NCBI GenBank assembly: GCA_022828595.1
Contig: JAKGHH010000003.1
Span: 57,029,759 to 57,093,758 of the forward strand
Length of the DNA stretch: 64,000 nucleotides
Source: Nelumbo lutea
Taxonomy: Eukaryota > Streptophyta > Magnoliopsida > Proteales > Nelumbonaceae
Direction: 5' to 3'
This document shows, piece after piece, positions 1 through 12,264 of this stretch; position 1 is the stretch's first letter, and each line of letters opens with the position of its first letter. The translations under genes and the position numbers were made by a program. The notes under the pieces were generated by a model. The model made no database searches and was not told the origin of the DNA. It saw nothing but the letters and a program-made list of their open reading frames with translations.

Positions 1-1883
1 GGGTCTCCGGATTGTCATGGGACGGAAGTGCAATCTGTGCAAGTCTGGCTTTGAACTTTCAGACTCCATTGACAGAAATAGATCAGTAAAGATGAATTAT
101 GTTAGACAACAACAGTTAATGCATAAACCATCGACTCCCAAGTGTTAATAGTGGTCAATGGATGGTCCCAATTGCTGGGGTCAGGTGGGACCACTGAGCC
201 AGTCCCACCATCCTTTGAACCGTGAGAGAGAGTCAAAACTCTTGATTCGCTGAAAGGCAGGGCAAATTCTTTGAAGGTGAGTGTTCTGTCTACATCTAAA
301 CCCTAGTTCTGTACAGGTGTGAGACTGTGAGTTTGAAACTTTCATTGTCTGGGTTCTGTGCATTTTGTTTTAGTATCCGCACTTGTTGACTCTTGGGGCT
401 GTTGTGATTGAATATCATCCAATCCAATGTGAAATACTTAATAAATTGCCCACAGGCACCTTAGATCTGCCTTGTTGGTAGTTTGCCTCTAGAGTTGGAT
501 AGATTCATAGATTTGGGCATAAACAGGGACCTTACATATTATTTCCAGAGCACAGAAGCATGGCTCTGGGAACAAAGGACCCGTGACAGGTATGGGTTGA
601 GTGACTTACAATTTGTCCCAGATTAAGAAGATCAGGGCTCCATTCAATGAATGGATCCCACCTTGGACCACGTTTTAGGTAGAAAGTCTCAGTCTTTTTC
701 TAAATATGTCTTCTCTAAGAACATATTTGGAGGGTGGTCAAAGCTTTAAAACTACGGATAGCAAGATGGTTTAATGGATTTTGATACACTTCTTGTCATT
801 GTTTTAGTGTTTAGACCTTTCCTTAAGTGCTACCCATCAATGATAGGTCTTTGATCTTCTGATACTTGCCATGTGGCAAGTTGAGAGTGCCTGGACTGCA
901 ACTAGCAGTCCTGTGTTCCCAGACCCAAGTCATTCCCTTTACACAATTAGCAATGTGAAATCAATTCCATGACAGTGCTTCAACCTTCAAGTGAGATAAT
1001 CTTGTATGGGCATGGATTGAGTGGCCCCACATATTTTGTTTTTTCGATGGATTTGAAGACAGTTGACTTTCAACTATGCTTATAGATACTTTTCCTTACC
1101 AAATTTAATCCCCAAAATATCCTTAAACCAACCAAATAATTAGCCTTGACTATAAAAAAAAAAAAATCTAATTCATACTTTGGAAGATAACCTTGACTAC
1201 TCCTAAAACCCTAATCAAATTAATTATCAACTTAAGCATCTCCCATTCGAATTGGGATATATGCTCTTCACAGTAAACATTTTCCATGAAAAATAACAAA
1301 TAAATTAAAACGGGAGATGTTTCCGATGTGCCACTGGATATATGCTGTGAGATCGGAGTGAGATACAGATCCGGTCACCTCCCATTGACCTTAAACAGTA
1401 AAGCTCAAGGGCACTCTGGGGTCTACTTAATTTATTTACAACTCCATGTTTTATATTTCTATAGACCTCTGCTACATACATCATTATCTTCGGTAAACAA
1501 AATATAAATATTAGGTTGTGTTTGAATAAGCTGCTAAGTTTATGCTTTTAAAGCCTAAAAGCACAAAGCCCTAACTTAAGGCTTTGTGTTGTAGGACTTA
1601 AATGTGTTTTTGGCTTTAGACTACAACTAGTGAATGACCCCGTAATAAGTACAGGAAATCAGTAATGTTAAATTTACGTTATGGAATTAATAATGTTATA
1701 TTTATATTTATTAATATTTTAAATAATTATTAAAATTTTAAAAAATAGTTTTTCAATAATTATTAGAATATGGATAATTTTCTTTTGTTATGATAAGTAG
1801 ATTATTAATGACTAAGTGACATTGATAGTGGGTTGCGAATAACCACTTTTGCATTTTCTGCATTCTTTTAGGAATGGATTGAA
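1..1883. other. Intergenic, no gene recognised
   Basis: I see no reading frame with family resemblance. The only track-length frame (181-363, minus) has no recognisable motif. The first 150 bases and the stretch around 240-420 have moderate GC and splice-like GT/AG sites, so an untranslated exon or the edge of a gene to the left cannot be excluded. From about 1080 onward the sequence becomes AT-rich. Confidence 0.5.
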
Positions 1884-2165
1884 AATGGTGGTAGCGGGTT
1901 GTGGGCTTTAGTAGTAACTTCTCAGAAAATGTCACATGTCTAGCTTTCCAGAAAAATGAGAAGGCCATGTGTCTGAATGGTGGGGAGTTCTGGTAGTGGG
2001 TTGTGGGTTTTAGCAGGAATTTCTCAGAAATTGCCACGTGTCTAGTTTTCTAGAAAATGAAAAGGCCACTTGTCTAAATGGTGGTAGTGGGCTGTGGGCT
2101 TTAATAACAACTTTTCAGAAAATGCTGTGTCTAAATTTGAAAAAGCCACGTGTCTGAATGGTGGG
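1884..2165. repeat. Minisatellite, about three units of 80-101 bp
   Basis: Three diverged units begin at 1884, 1976 and 2077, each starting AATGGTGG. Each carries TAGTGGGTTGTGGG-like, TCAGAAAATG-like and CCACGTGTCT-like segments. A fourth unit begins at 2157 and breaks off. The units differ mainly by short indels. The repeated CACGTG-type core resembles a G-box, but no adjacent gene is visible. Confidence 0.7.
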
Positions 2166-2460
2166 GGTTGTAGCCTAAAAGATTTTTATAATTATTGGCA
2201 GTAACCCGTCCGATGCACGAGAAAATCTAAAAGATTTAATAATTTTATTTTTAATTTAATGTTGATTTATAAAAATAGTTATTGTTAATTGAAAATAAAC
2301 AAATATTTTTTAATAAATTTAGTTTTATTAATAATTTGTAGTAATTAATAATTTTTATTCTTTTTATTATTTTCAAATGAAATTTTGATTAACTTTAAAT
2401 AAATAAAAATAATTATAAAAGTTAATATTTTTATTAATTCCACTAATAATTAAAAATTAT

Positions 2461-2935
2461 ATGGGAATGACAACAGGGTGGGTTCAGGGTAAGGCACCCC
2501 ATCCCTTTCCCTACCACCCCCCTAGTCAAGACACTCTACCCCATCCCCACCCCGTCCCTAGTGTTATGCGGGTTCCAGGCAAGGTAACCACTCCTCAATG
2601 TCAGGCGAGTTCAGGGGCAAGGTACTCTACCCCTCATCAAGGATGGAGAATCCTCAAATTTCCCTGCCCCGTTCTCAGTACTGGGCGGGTTCAAGTAGAG
2701 GTGTAAATTAGGTCGTGCTGGGTCGGTATGATACGACCCACATATGGCCCGCGCAAAGTGCAAGTCGTGTCGTGCTGGCCCACGAGGTGTCCCGGATTGT
2801 GCCTCCCTCCTCTAGGATAATTTGATGTCGGTTCGGCATGGCCCATGGCCCGAGCCTACACGGACCCGTGCCAGGTCGTGGGTTAGGTTGGTCCATGGGT
2901 CAGGCCTTGGACCAGGCCATGCCACACACCAAGCC
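2461..2935. repeat. GC-rich dispersed repeat sequence (two families)
   Basis: This GC-rich island lies in AT-rich surroundings. The first part (2461-2700) has repeated CCCCATCCC- and GGGTTC-type words, as in the other short GC-rich repeats of this window (8907, 14671, 28242, 61617). The second part (2704-2930) has GTCGTGCTGGGTCGG- and GGCCCATGGCCCG-type words. The open frames here are by-products of composition and not genes. Confidence 0.45.
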
Positions 2936-2962
2936 AAGCTTAAGGCAAGGCACCCACTCCCC

Positions 2963-3245
2963 ATCCAAGGTTTTTTAAATTGGACCTGATAGGGAACCGT
3001 TCTGGGGTCGAACGGTCTGATTGTTCAGTCTAAATGGATGACCCGCTCTAACAAAAAAAATAAAAAAATTAGAAAAACTTGAAAAATGCCAAAAACTGTT
3101 GTCTGGGTTGATGGTTCAACTGCCCAGGTCAGCGGTTCGCTAACCAAATAAACGATTTTTGGACAAAAAGTGGTTTCGAGGAGAAACAGTGTCCGTTTCC
3201 CAATTTTTTCAGTCTAACCATTGAGTTTGATCCAATTTTAAAAAC
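2963..3245 (+). repeat. Dispersed repeat, CGGTTCGACC-type family, copy 1
   Basis: The segment contains GAACCGTTCTGG, then GGTTCAACTGCCCAGGTCA-like words, and ends in a TTTTAAAAAC word. The same order of words recurs at 26013-26430, 41300-42035 and, inverted, at 61265-61560, so this is one interspersed family. No coding capacity is visible. Confidence 0.55.
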
Positions 3246-4520
3246 ACTTTCCCCGTCAACCCAATATTTAATTTGATGAAAGAAATGATAAAAAAGATAT
3301 ATTGAGTATCAACCTCATGGTAAATTTCTAAAAGTATGCTAAATTGTCTTTAATACTCAAAAATGTAATTTTATGAAAATTTTGGAAAATTTATTGTACC
3401 TATGTAATTTAGAAAATTTATTCAAATTTATTTAAAATTTTATTAAATAATTTATTTTCTATTTAAATGGTTTACCTATAGAGTTATACTAATTTATCTT
3501 ATAATTTCTAATATAAACTAACCAATAATTTCCTTTTTCTAATATTATACTAATTTATCTTAATAATTTGTGTAATTATTTGTTTAAATTATAGTTTTCC
3601 ATTTCCCATAGTCATTAATCTTTAATAAATTTCAATAATTTGCAATGAAAATTACATAATTTTTCAATGGTTTTCCAAAATCTATCAAATGTAATAAATT
3701 TTCCTAAATTTTCCAAAATATTCTAATAATTTTCAATAATTATTTAGTGCATTTTAAATAAACTTTCAAATACTTTATATCTTGTAATTTCAAAAATTTT
3801 ATTTTAAAAAAATGTACTTTTATGAAAATTTTTGAAAAAAAAAATATTACATTTGTGTAACTATAGGAATTTATTGAATTTTTTTAATTATTATTAAATA
3901 TATATTTTTATTTGGTAGTTTACTAACAAAATTACACTAATTTATCTTTAAATTTTCAATATAAATTAATTAATAGTTTCATTTTCTAACATTATAATAT
4001 TTTGTTCCCCCATTTGTATTTGGTTATTAATTATAATAATTACAACAACTACAATTTTATACTTTTTGATAATTGTTAATTATAATTCTTAATTTTATAG
4101 AAATTAGTTAAAGAGTTCAATTTCTATAGAATGTCGCTAATGAGTTAATTAATAATAATATTTATTAATTTTTGGTAATTTACTAACCGTATTTATTAAC
4201 TTTTGGTAATAACACTATTTAATACTCATTGAATATGGGGGGGATTAAATATTAGCTGTATTTAACTATTTATTAATTAATATGAATATTTTAAATGAGG
4301 GAGAGTGGATATAGATTGGGGGATGCATTTTAGGAATTGATTTGTGAGTGGGGCAACATGATACTTTTTATTGGTTTAAATGATATACCTTAGGAGAGAT
4401 TATAGGAATATTTTTAGGTAGTTGGGTGGCATGACTCAATGGGAGTGGTGGGAAGTGGAGAGGATGGAAAGTCAAAGAGAATGCAGGGTGGGGATAATGG
4501 AGCAAGGAGAGGCATGGGAC
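3246..4520. other. AT-rich intergenic DNA
   Basis: Very AT-rich sequence with frequent TTTAATAATT-type words. I see no gene, RNA gene or defined element. Confidence 0.5.
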
Positions 4521-5041
4521 GGGAACCCGTGTGATGCACGGGCTTTGTTAAGCGAAAGTTAAACAATAGAAATACAAAAGAGTACATAATTGTTTTATAT
4601 TTTAACATTTTAATAAACAATCTGATCAAACTCAACTCGAGTTGGTCGGTTTTCTAGTATTTCAGATCGGCTTTGGTTTAATAAATATATATTAAAATTT
4701 AAAATTTAAATTTAATTTTTAATACCAGAAAGTAGGAAAATTCCCATATTTCTTAGTCTAAAATATTTTATATCATATATTTAATTTTTGTAATTTATTT
4801 TTTAATAATACCATTGTAATTTATGAAATTTAAAGTTAATTTTTAAGTTTAAATCTTTTTAACAAACAAACTAAACTGAAAGTAGACCCAAATTGGTACA
4901 ACCCGAGTTGGTGGGTGTTCACTAATGGTCAATCGGTTTCGAGTGACAAACTACAGATTTGTCCAAATTGATTTGGTTGGTGAAACAGCCTACAACTGAA
5001 CTAAACCAATTATTGAAAACTCCTAATTTCAACTAAATTTA
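4521..5041 (+). repeat. Interspersed repeat copy A (unoccupied)
   Basis: The segment begins with the hairpin CCCGTGTGATGCACGGG and runs to CAACTAAATTTATA. It matches 6231-7388 block by block: AGCGAAAGTTAAACAATAG, GAGTTGGTCGGTTTTCTAG, CCCATATTTCTTAGT and others. Copy A lacks the 441-bp insertion found in copy B, so it records the unoccupied state of the site. The palindromic CCCGTG...CACGGG motif resembles the hairpin near the 3' end of many plant Helitrons, but no proper Helitron terminus is visible. Confidence 0.6.
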
Positions 5042-6230
5042 TATCCAATGTCTAACAAATAACAAATAATTATTCAAAGTTTATAGCATACACAATCATT
5101 GAAAATAAGTTTATAATGAAAATATAATAGATATATAATAAAATTACAATAATTACAAAAATATAATAAATATTAAAAATATACTAAATTAGTCAATAAA
5201 TAGTGTAATCTCAAATAATAGTTTAATCTCTAATAAGTATTAATCTATAAAATATAAAAAATATATAATTACAAAAAATAAATTTATAACCAAAATACAA
5301 TAAATACGATAAACTAAATTTCAAAAGTTAAATAATAGTTGTTTAATCTCCAATAATTATTGATAATTTTCTATTAAATAACAAGCTAAACATAGATTTA
5401 TAAATAATTATTGAAAGTATGTTTATAAAAAAACAATAAATAATTACTGAAAATAAAATAAATATTAATATTAGTATATATAAAATTATAATGAATAAAC
5501 ACTATTATTGTAAAACTATTACTAATAAATATAATTTGTTGATAGTTATTTTCTACAATTATTAATTGATATAAGTGAAATTCGTTATTTACAATATTAT
5601 TTAATTATTGAAATAATAGTTTTATTTAAATTATTAAAATATTAATTATTTATTGAATTTAATAATCCATAAAATTTAATTGTACTATTATTACATAATT
5701 CGTTATTAATTTTATAAAATATTAAATTATTATTAATATGAATATTATGAATTCTATAATAATTATTTTTCTACTTTTAGAATTTTTTTTAAATTTATTA
5801 CATAATTTCGTTATTTTAACTATTTAAAATTTTGTCATGTTAAATATTTTGTTATTTAAATATTTAAATAATATGTAAAATATTTAAAAATTATTGTTAT
5901 TTGAATTTTATTTATTTTAATGTTATTACTTAATATTAAATATTTTGTTATATTATTTAGTTATTCATAATTTTTTTATTTAATATTTTTAGTTATTGAA
6001 ATATTTAAATAATGTTTTATTCTTTAATATTAAATTTTATTATATGAATAACATTTAAATTGAATAATTCATAAAATTATAATTTATATTGTTACTACAT
6101 AATTTCATGATGAAATTTGTAGAAATATTGAATTATTAATAATATGAATATTATTAAATCTATTAATTTTTTTTGTGTTCTGAATAAATATTTTAAATTT
6201 TGTATAAAATTTCATTATAACATTTAAACT
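5042..6230. other. AT-rich intergenic DNA
   Basis: Extremely AT-rich with AATAATTATT-like words. There are no open frames beyond background and no gene or element recognised. Confidence 0.5.
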
Positions 6231-7388
6231 AGCAGGGACCCATGTGATGCACAGGATTTATTAAGCAAAAGCTAAATAATAGAAAGGGTCATTTATTAAA
6301 ATACCCCTTATAGTTTCATGGATTTACCAAAATCTACCCTATAGTTAAAATTTTACTAAAACACCACTTATAATTTGCAACGAATTTAATCAATCTTCCA
6401 TTAGATGACAGTGAAAAATGACAGTGTTGACCCTAATGTTCATTTAAATAAATTTAATCAAAAGAAAATAAAAATAAAATACCATTTTTGCCATTTATAA
6501 GACAGAGGCAATCACTCACTCTATTGGCTATATTTGGTTAATTTTGTTTTCTATACAAAAAAAAAATGTTAAGGGTATTTTTATTCTAATGGCAAAACAA
6601 ACACTCCTTAATCAAAGGTTGATTAAATAAATTGTAAAATATATGGGATGTTTTAATAAAATGAAAACTATAAGGTAGGTTTAAATAAAAATATAAAACC
6701 ATAAGATGTGTTCTAGTAAATGACCCAAATAGAATCCATAAGAGTATACAATTTTTTATATTTTCAACTTTTTAAATAATTAATAATTATTCATATTATA
6801 TATACTATGTTTAATAAATTTTTTATAATATAAAAATAACAATAATTAATTTCAGTTAGGTTTATTCATTAAACTGATGAAATCGACCAACCTGATCAAC
6901 TCTATCCGAGTTGGTTGGTTTTTTAGTATTTTAGGTCAGCTTTAGTTCAAGAATTTCCCAATTCGACCAAGTTGGATCAATTTCACTAGCCATTTGTAAA
7001 CCAACCAAAATCGAACGACCTAACCACGGATATATATATATATTATATTTTAAATATAATTTTTAATATGAAAAAGTCAAACATTTCCCATATTTCTTAA
7101 TAAAAAATGTTTTATATCATAAATCTATTTTTTTAATTTATTTTTTAATAATTGCACTATAATTTTTAAAATTAAATTTAATTCTTAAGTTTAAACTTTT
7201 TGAACTGATTGACCAAACCAAAAAATTGACCCAAACCAATACAACTTGAGTGGGACAGTTTTCACAAAAGGTCAATTGGTTTTAGTTGACCAACTCCCCA
7301 ACTTGATCAAGTCAATTTGGTTGGCCAAATAGCCTATGACTGAACTGAACCAACTCATGACCAGTCACAATTTCAGCTAAATTAATAG
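6231..7388 (+). repeat. Interspersed repeat copy B, interrupted by a MITE
   Basis: Homologous to 4521-5041: it starts CCCATGTGATGCACAGG and continues with AAGCAAAAGCTAAATAATAG and later GAGTTGGTTGGTTTTTTAG and CCCATATTTCTTAAT. The copies are well diverged. Copy B is split after AATAGAA by the TIR element at 6286-6726 and has a further extra stretch around 6950-7050. Confidence 0.6.
6286..6726. mobile_element. 441-bp MITE with GGGTCATTTA terminal inverted repeats
   Basis: The element begins GGGTCATTTA and ends TAAATGACCC, a perfect 10-bp inverted repeat. Both sides carry AATAGAA (left within 6279-6285, right within 6728-6734), a probable 7-8 bp target duplication. Homologous copy A at 4521 has a single AATAGAA and no insert, which supports transposition. 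There is no coding capacity. Terminus style and TSD length fit a Mutator-related MITE, but the superfamily call is an inference. Confidence 0.75.
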
Positions 7389-8906
7389 AAGTTAGAGATA
7401 ATTTAGGAGATAAATATGAATTAGAGACAATTTAAGAGGAAGTGGGGGAAAGTGGTGCCACTTCGCTAAACATTAGAAAAGCAAATCCCTCTTTCTTTAT
7501 GGTTTTTAGAAATAGTTAAGCATATGTGATTTTCTTATTGGTTTAATGGGTAATTATGTAGAATTAAAAAATAAATTTTCAAAAAAGCAGAAAATTGGAA
7601 AGGATGGTTTGAAACAAGGAGAGGTACGGTGACGTGGACAGACCAATTTTAAGATATATATTAGTAACTGTGCATGTGCTCTACACATGACAATTCTAGA
7701 TTATGGTAACGATAGGAATAACGTATCCAAAATTTTCTATAAAATTCATGTATTTTTATTTTTTTATATATTTTGTTTTTCACTATTAATTGTATATAGG
7801 TTGTAAAATCCAAATCTCATTACTTAAGCACCTCATATTGAGCTGCAAAGTTTTGGGTATCATTGAGAGGCCTACCCGCTTGGTTGGACTCTTCTTTTTG
7901 TAATGTTTTGTCTTAATGGATATTTTTTATTCATTTATCAAAAGAAAATGTCAAGTTTAAAGAGAGTGAATTGAATGAGGCTAAAATTGTAGCTCAAACT
8001 ACATTTTAAACCTCAGAATTAAATAGGAATTAAATTTAAAATATGAGTATTTTAGTTAAAAGAAAATCCTACAATCTTATGTATATTTTTAATAGTAGTG
8101 TAAATATGGAGATATAGATTTGTTCAATTTTTTCTATAATTTTTTATTTCTATGTGTGTAAAAAGTATTGTTATGTACTCTTATTTTTTGTTTAATATGA
8201 TAAATATATAATATTATACATGTGGCCAAATGTTTTGTTGGAAAATTTATGTATTATTTATTATTTATTTTTTATATTTTATTAATTTTTATTATTTAAT
8301 TATGACATTAAAAGGTTGATAGACTTTACCCAAAAGTTGAACTATTGATCTCTGCTGAACAGGAAATTAATTTCACTTTTGGTTAGTTTTAGATTATGCA
8401 TTTCATTTTCATCATCAATAAAAATAATTCTTGTTTATTACACTTTTTTTTATTTTGATTAATAAAAAATATCATAATGTATGTGTCTATTTTTCTACAT
8501 TTTGTAATTTTCTATATTTATTTCTGTTTAAAAATTTTATTATCTAACTATGGCTTCATGGGTTGGCTAATTTGATTCATATAGTTGAATTGCTTACTCA
8601 TCATTTTGATAAAGAATGGTTTTGTTTTTGAGTAAATTTTAAAATACAAGGGTTTATATTATTAAAAATATTAGATATAGATCTAATTAGTAGCATTTAT
8701 TGGTCAAAAATTAACTTAAATATAGGATTTAATAAGAGAGAATGAGAGCTAATATCTTAAACTACAAGAGTTAATGAGAGGGAATTAAATGAGGTGAAAA
8801 GCATTAATTGAAATTATATTTTCAACTTTCATAATTAGAGATGAAGTAAATAAAAAATGTGGGCATTTTACTCAAGAAAAATAAAAAAAATAATTTATAA
8901 TTATAC
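7389..8906. other. AT-rich intergenic DNA
   Basis: No gene recognised. A degenerate hairpin-like word lies near 7667-7690 (GTGCATGTGCTCTACACATG). The rest is low-complexity AT-rich sequence. Confidence 0.5.
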
Positions 8907-9094
8907 GAGTAGGAATGATTGAAGCAGGACAGGGCAAATTTGGGGATCCTCGTTCCATGTGGGGATGGGGATGGGGTTATAATTTCTTGCCCCACTGGGG
9001 TTTAGGGCTGAGACGGGGAGGGACATTTGAATTTGAGGTTGGGGATGGGGTAGGCAAAACCTAGCCCTACCCGACCCCGTTGCCATTCCTACTC
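8907..9094. mobile_element. Short TIR repeat, GAGTAGGAATG family
   Basis: The left end GAGTAGGAATG (8907) is the inverse of the right end CATTCCTACTC (9084-9094). Between them lies GC-rich sequence with GGGGATGGGG words. The element is about 188 bp and non-coding. Related sequences are at 14671, 28242, 61617 and at the right edge of the window. Confidence 0.55.
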
Positions 9095-9106
9095 TAGACA
9101 TAGCTT

Positions 9107-9133
9107 AAGAAGAAGAAGAAGAAGAAGAAGAAG
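9107..9133. repeat. (GAA)n microsatellite
   Basis: About nine uninterrupted GAA/AGA units directly before the LTR-like block. Confidence 0.9.
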
Positions 9134-9589
9134 GATGTGACTTACTAGTCCAAAGTCCTCAGAGGTAGTATCGCATGCAGACTAGCTTCTGTGCCTTATC
9201 CGGTTGCCTCCAAAACGATCGGTGTGGGAGCTGACTTTCAAAGGACTTGGGAGTGATAAGACGCACACAGAGGAGGTTGGCAAGCATGTCTCGTAGGTTG
9301 CCACTTGGACCTTAGTCAGGTCAGTAAGTCCTTTGGGGGAGGTCACTCCTCACACCGAGGTCTCTTGGACCAGTACTGATAAGGTACCACAAGTCGGCCC
9401 TAGATGAGGTGATGCTAGCCGCTCTCCCGAGTTGCGCGAGTTGTATACGAGGTTCTTAGACTAGTTATGGGGTGCACCTCTTTGACTTAATGAGATCTAT
9501 AGCTGTTCATGTGGCGCTGAGGTGTCATGCGGCAACCTTGTTATGCCACGTGTTGCAATGTCACTAGAGGGCCAAATCACCCTTCATTA
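9134..9589 (-). repeat. Possible solo LTR of a Tat-type gypsy element
   Basis: This GC-rich block of about 456 bp begins GGATGTGAC and ends GGCCAAATCACCCTTCATTA. The ending is nearly the same as the last 20 bases of both LTRs of the gypsy element at 42126-52293 (there ending CATCA). A CCACGTG word and CCGAGGT words also recur. No internal gag/pol sequence flanks it and no target duplication is visible, so it is at most a degraded solo LTR of a related family. Confidence 0.4.
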
Positions 9590-10763
9590 CAACCATATGG
9601 GATTTTCATCATCATCCAAGCCTTAAGTCCCAACTATATGGGTACATATTCAATTACATGATTCTTATTTTAATTTGCACTTTTCTCCCTTATTTGATAA
9701 TTGCAATCACCTCCCCTTGAATTTTATGACACAGTAATTATCCCCTTTGTTAGCATGCTCTAAAAAGATGCATGAAAATGTCCAAAATACTCATATAATT
9801 ATTATTGAAAAAGTAATACAACTTTATGAAAAAAAATTAAAGCAATTAATATAAAGAGAAAATTTGAAAAATAAATCACTGTTAGCTGAAAAGAGATTGG
9901 AATTGAAGAGTTATATAAAAGTAACATTGATATGAAGAAAAAGGTGGAAAATAAAATACATTTTTGAACTGCTTGAATATTTTAGACATTTTTATTGAGT
10001 TGAGGAGAGGTTTCAGCAATTTTTCTTGTTTTAGTTAATCAACAATAACTTTCCCCTTTTCCCTTTACCCTCTTTTTTTTCCCAAAGCGCTGGTTGCGAG
10101 ACAACCCAGTTAACAAGGGGCCAGCCCTCGATTGGCAGTTTCAGCAATTTACCCATTATTAAATTTTTATAGATACTTAAATCATTTCTTAATATTTTGA
10201 CCAGTGTCCATGTGAAAGAGTAAAATTACATCCACCTCTTCCCTTCTTTGATGATTTTCCATTGGGAGCCATAACAACTTCTCAAAAAAATCTAGCTTTT
10301 CTCAAGAAAGAAACAAATCTGGATTTCAATGTGTCAAGCCAAGCATAGCCCGGGTTTTATTGCGACTCAAAAACGATCTCTCAGACATTCCTACATATTC
10401 CATTTGGCATCAACATTTTGTGCCACGCATAAGCTACGACTATCCATGTTCATATTGATGAGGAAAGATACCAGCTTAGACACATTAATGTATATATAAT
10501 TATATATGGCTTCAAGTCCTCATTTACCTTTAACTGTATTAGGTGGAATGTTTGTTGATACCATTGATTACAAGTTTAATGATAAGGCCAGATCAAACTG
10601 ATGTGTCCTACTTCCAATCACATTTTCAGGGAGCAAAATCAAAGAAGAATTATCTTCACTATCATCTCAGCTACTCAACTATACATGGGGTTGGCTATCT
10701 CTACGTGAATCTTATTCTTGCCATACAATATCGATCTATTCAGTTTTATATATGCTTTTAAGA
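9590..10763. other. Intergenic, nothing recognised
   Basis: AT-rich with a few short open frames that lack family resemblance. No element ends were found. Confidence 0.45.
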
Positions 10764-11078
10764 TGGCATTTGGCAAGTGTTTTTATGCGGTTTTTTGGGG
10801 TTCAACAAGTCGGTCTTTTTCTGTTTGGTAACCAAAAGCCCAAAAGATGAGGCGATGCATATATAGAAATACCCAAAAAGACCGAAAGTGTCCAATTTTG
10901 AAAAGCATCGGATGAAGTTTTCTGATCTTTCTGCATGATATATAGCCTCTAAATACATTTTAAAAGCCTGATAGATTGAGCAAACGGTTTTGTCTTTAAA
11001 GATAAGACCCCAAAATCTCAATATGTCTTTTGGCCATCTGAGCTGCTAGGTCTTTCTAAACAGACTTGCCAAGTGGCA
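10764..11078. mobile_element. 315-bp MITE-like element, TGGCAYTTGGCAAGT ends
   Basis: The left end TGGCATTTGGCAAGT (10764-10778) pairs with the right end ACTTGCCAAGTGGCA (11064-11078), with 2 mismatches in 15. The interior is non-coding; the minus-strand frame is incidental. No convincing target duplication is visible, so the superfamily is not assigned. Confidence 0.55.
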
Positions 11079-11164
11079 CCTATATTATATCTTATTACTT
11101 CAATCCATATCCTTTTTAATCAATCCTTACCTCTTTTAGGTTGCATTTGATATTCCTTATTTAG

Positions 11165-12264
11165 CTAGCAGATAAGGGCAATTTTTTGCCCTGAATATCA
11201 AGAAAAGATAATATTTTTATACAATAACAAAAATAGGATAACTTTTAATGAAAAATATCAAGGAAGGGCAATGATATTGTTCATCGTCTTCCTCTTCCTC
11301 TACCTCTGTATTCATCCGAATACACTGGACTGAGACAAAGCGAGTCATGCCGGACTGAGACAAAGCCACTAACACTGGTATTGCCCCTTTGTGTCTTAGA
11401 ATGGTTCGGTAAACCAAGTTATCCTTGCAGATCTGCAAAATAACAGTCGTCGCGACTCCTGCTTATTCTTGGCGAGTCCTGCTTGTTCTATAAAAGAACA
11501 ACCGAATACACTGGATTAAGACAAAGCGAGTGCTACTTGTTCTTGGCGAGGAGTCTAAGCTCCCTGGCTGCTTGCCTCTGCAATCCCACGAAAACCTCTA
11601 TTTAATATGGACCAAAAATTATATGAGATGAGGGGATTGAGACCCACCATGGATGTTTCGCTGTCAATTCTTGGAGCTCCTTCATGGCCTCTGGTTCTCT
11701 GGGGTACACGTTGGTTTCAAGTATGTATTGCAGAGAAGCTGCTTACTTGGTAGAGAGCATCACTTTGGAGGAGACTCTTGTGACCGACCTCTTGATGTCT
11801 TCCGGCCTGGTTGTTTTGTTGCTCTTACTGCTTGGTTGCCATTGATAGTGTCTCTCTGGGGCTCTTCCTCTATTTCTTTCTCTCAGATTTCTTTAGCCTA
11901 CATAACCCTCCCTCATCTGATCACAAGGGGAGAGGAAGGGAGTAGTATTTACTAAGCAGTGTTGTTGTCGGAGCTGGTGGAGGATGGTTCCACTGACCGA
12001 CCGCCCGCCCGCCTGCCAGCCGAATGGGAGATTGTAGTTTGGGAGTTGGTGAGCTCCCTCCGGCCCGGTCAAAAAACCCCACTGACCAAATCCTTTTAAT
12101 TACATTGATGTGGACCGGCCCACCCACTCTTTTATTGGTCATAGGTGGAGGAAGACGATGAACAATATCATTGCCCTTGATTGATATTTATCATAAAAAT
12201 TTACTCTATTTTTATTATTTTATTTTATTGACATTCAGGGCAAAAAATTGCCCTTATCTGCTAG
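11165..12264. mobile_element. 1.1 kb element with ~125 bp terminal inverted repeats
   Basis: The left end (11165-11290) and right end (12143-12264) are long inverted copies of each other. They share GATAAGGGCAATTTTTTGCC, GGGCAATGATATTGTTCATC and CGTCTTCCTC in mirrored order. The flanks show GCTAGCA (left) and GCTAGAA (right), a possible imperfect target duplication. The interior (11300-12130) is richer in GC than the surroundings and contains repeated ACAAAGCGAGT words and a 100-codon plus-strand frame at 11653-11955 that I do not recognise. Long TIRs around unrelated GC-richer filler are typical of Mutator-like (Pack-MULE) or foldback elements. No transposase is visible. Confidence 0.65.
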
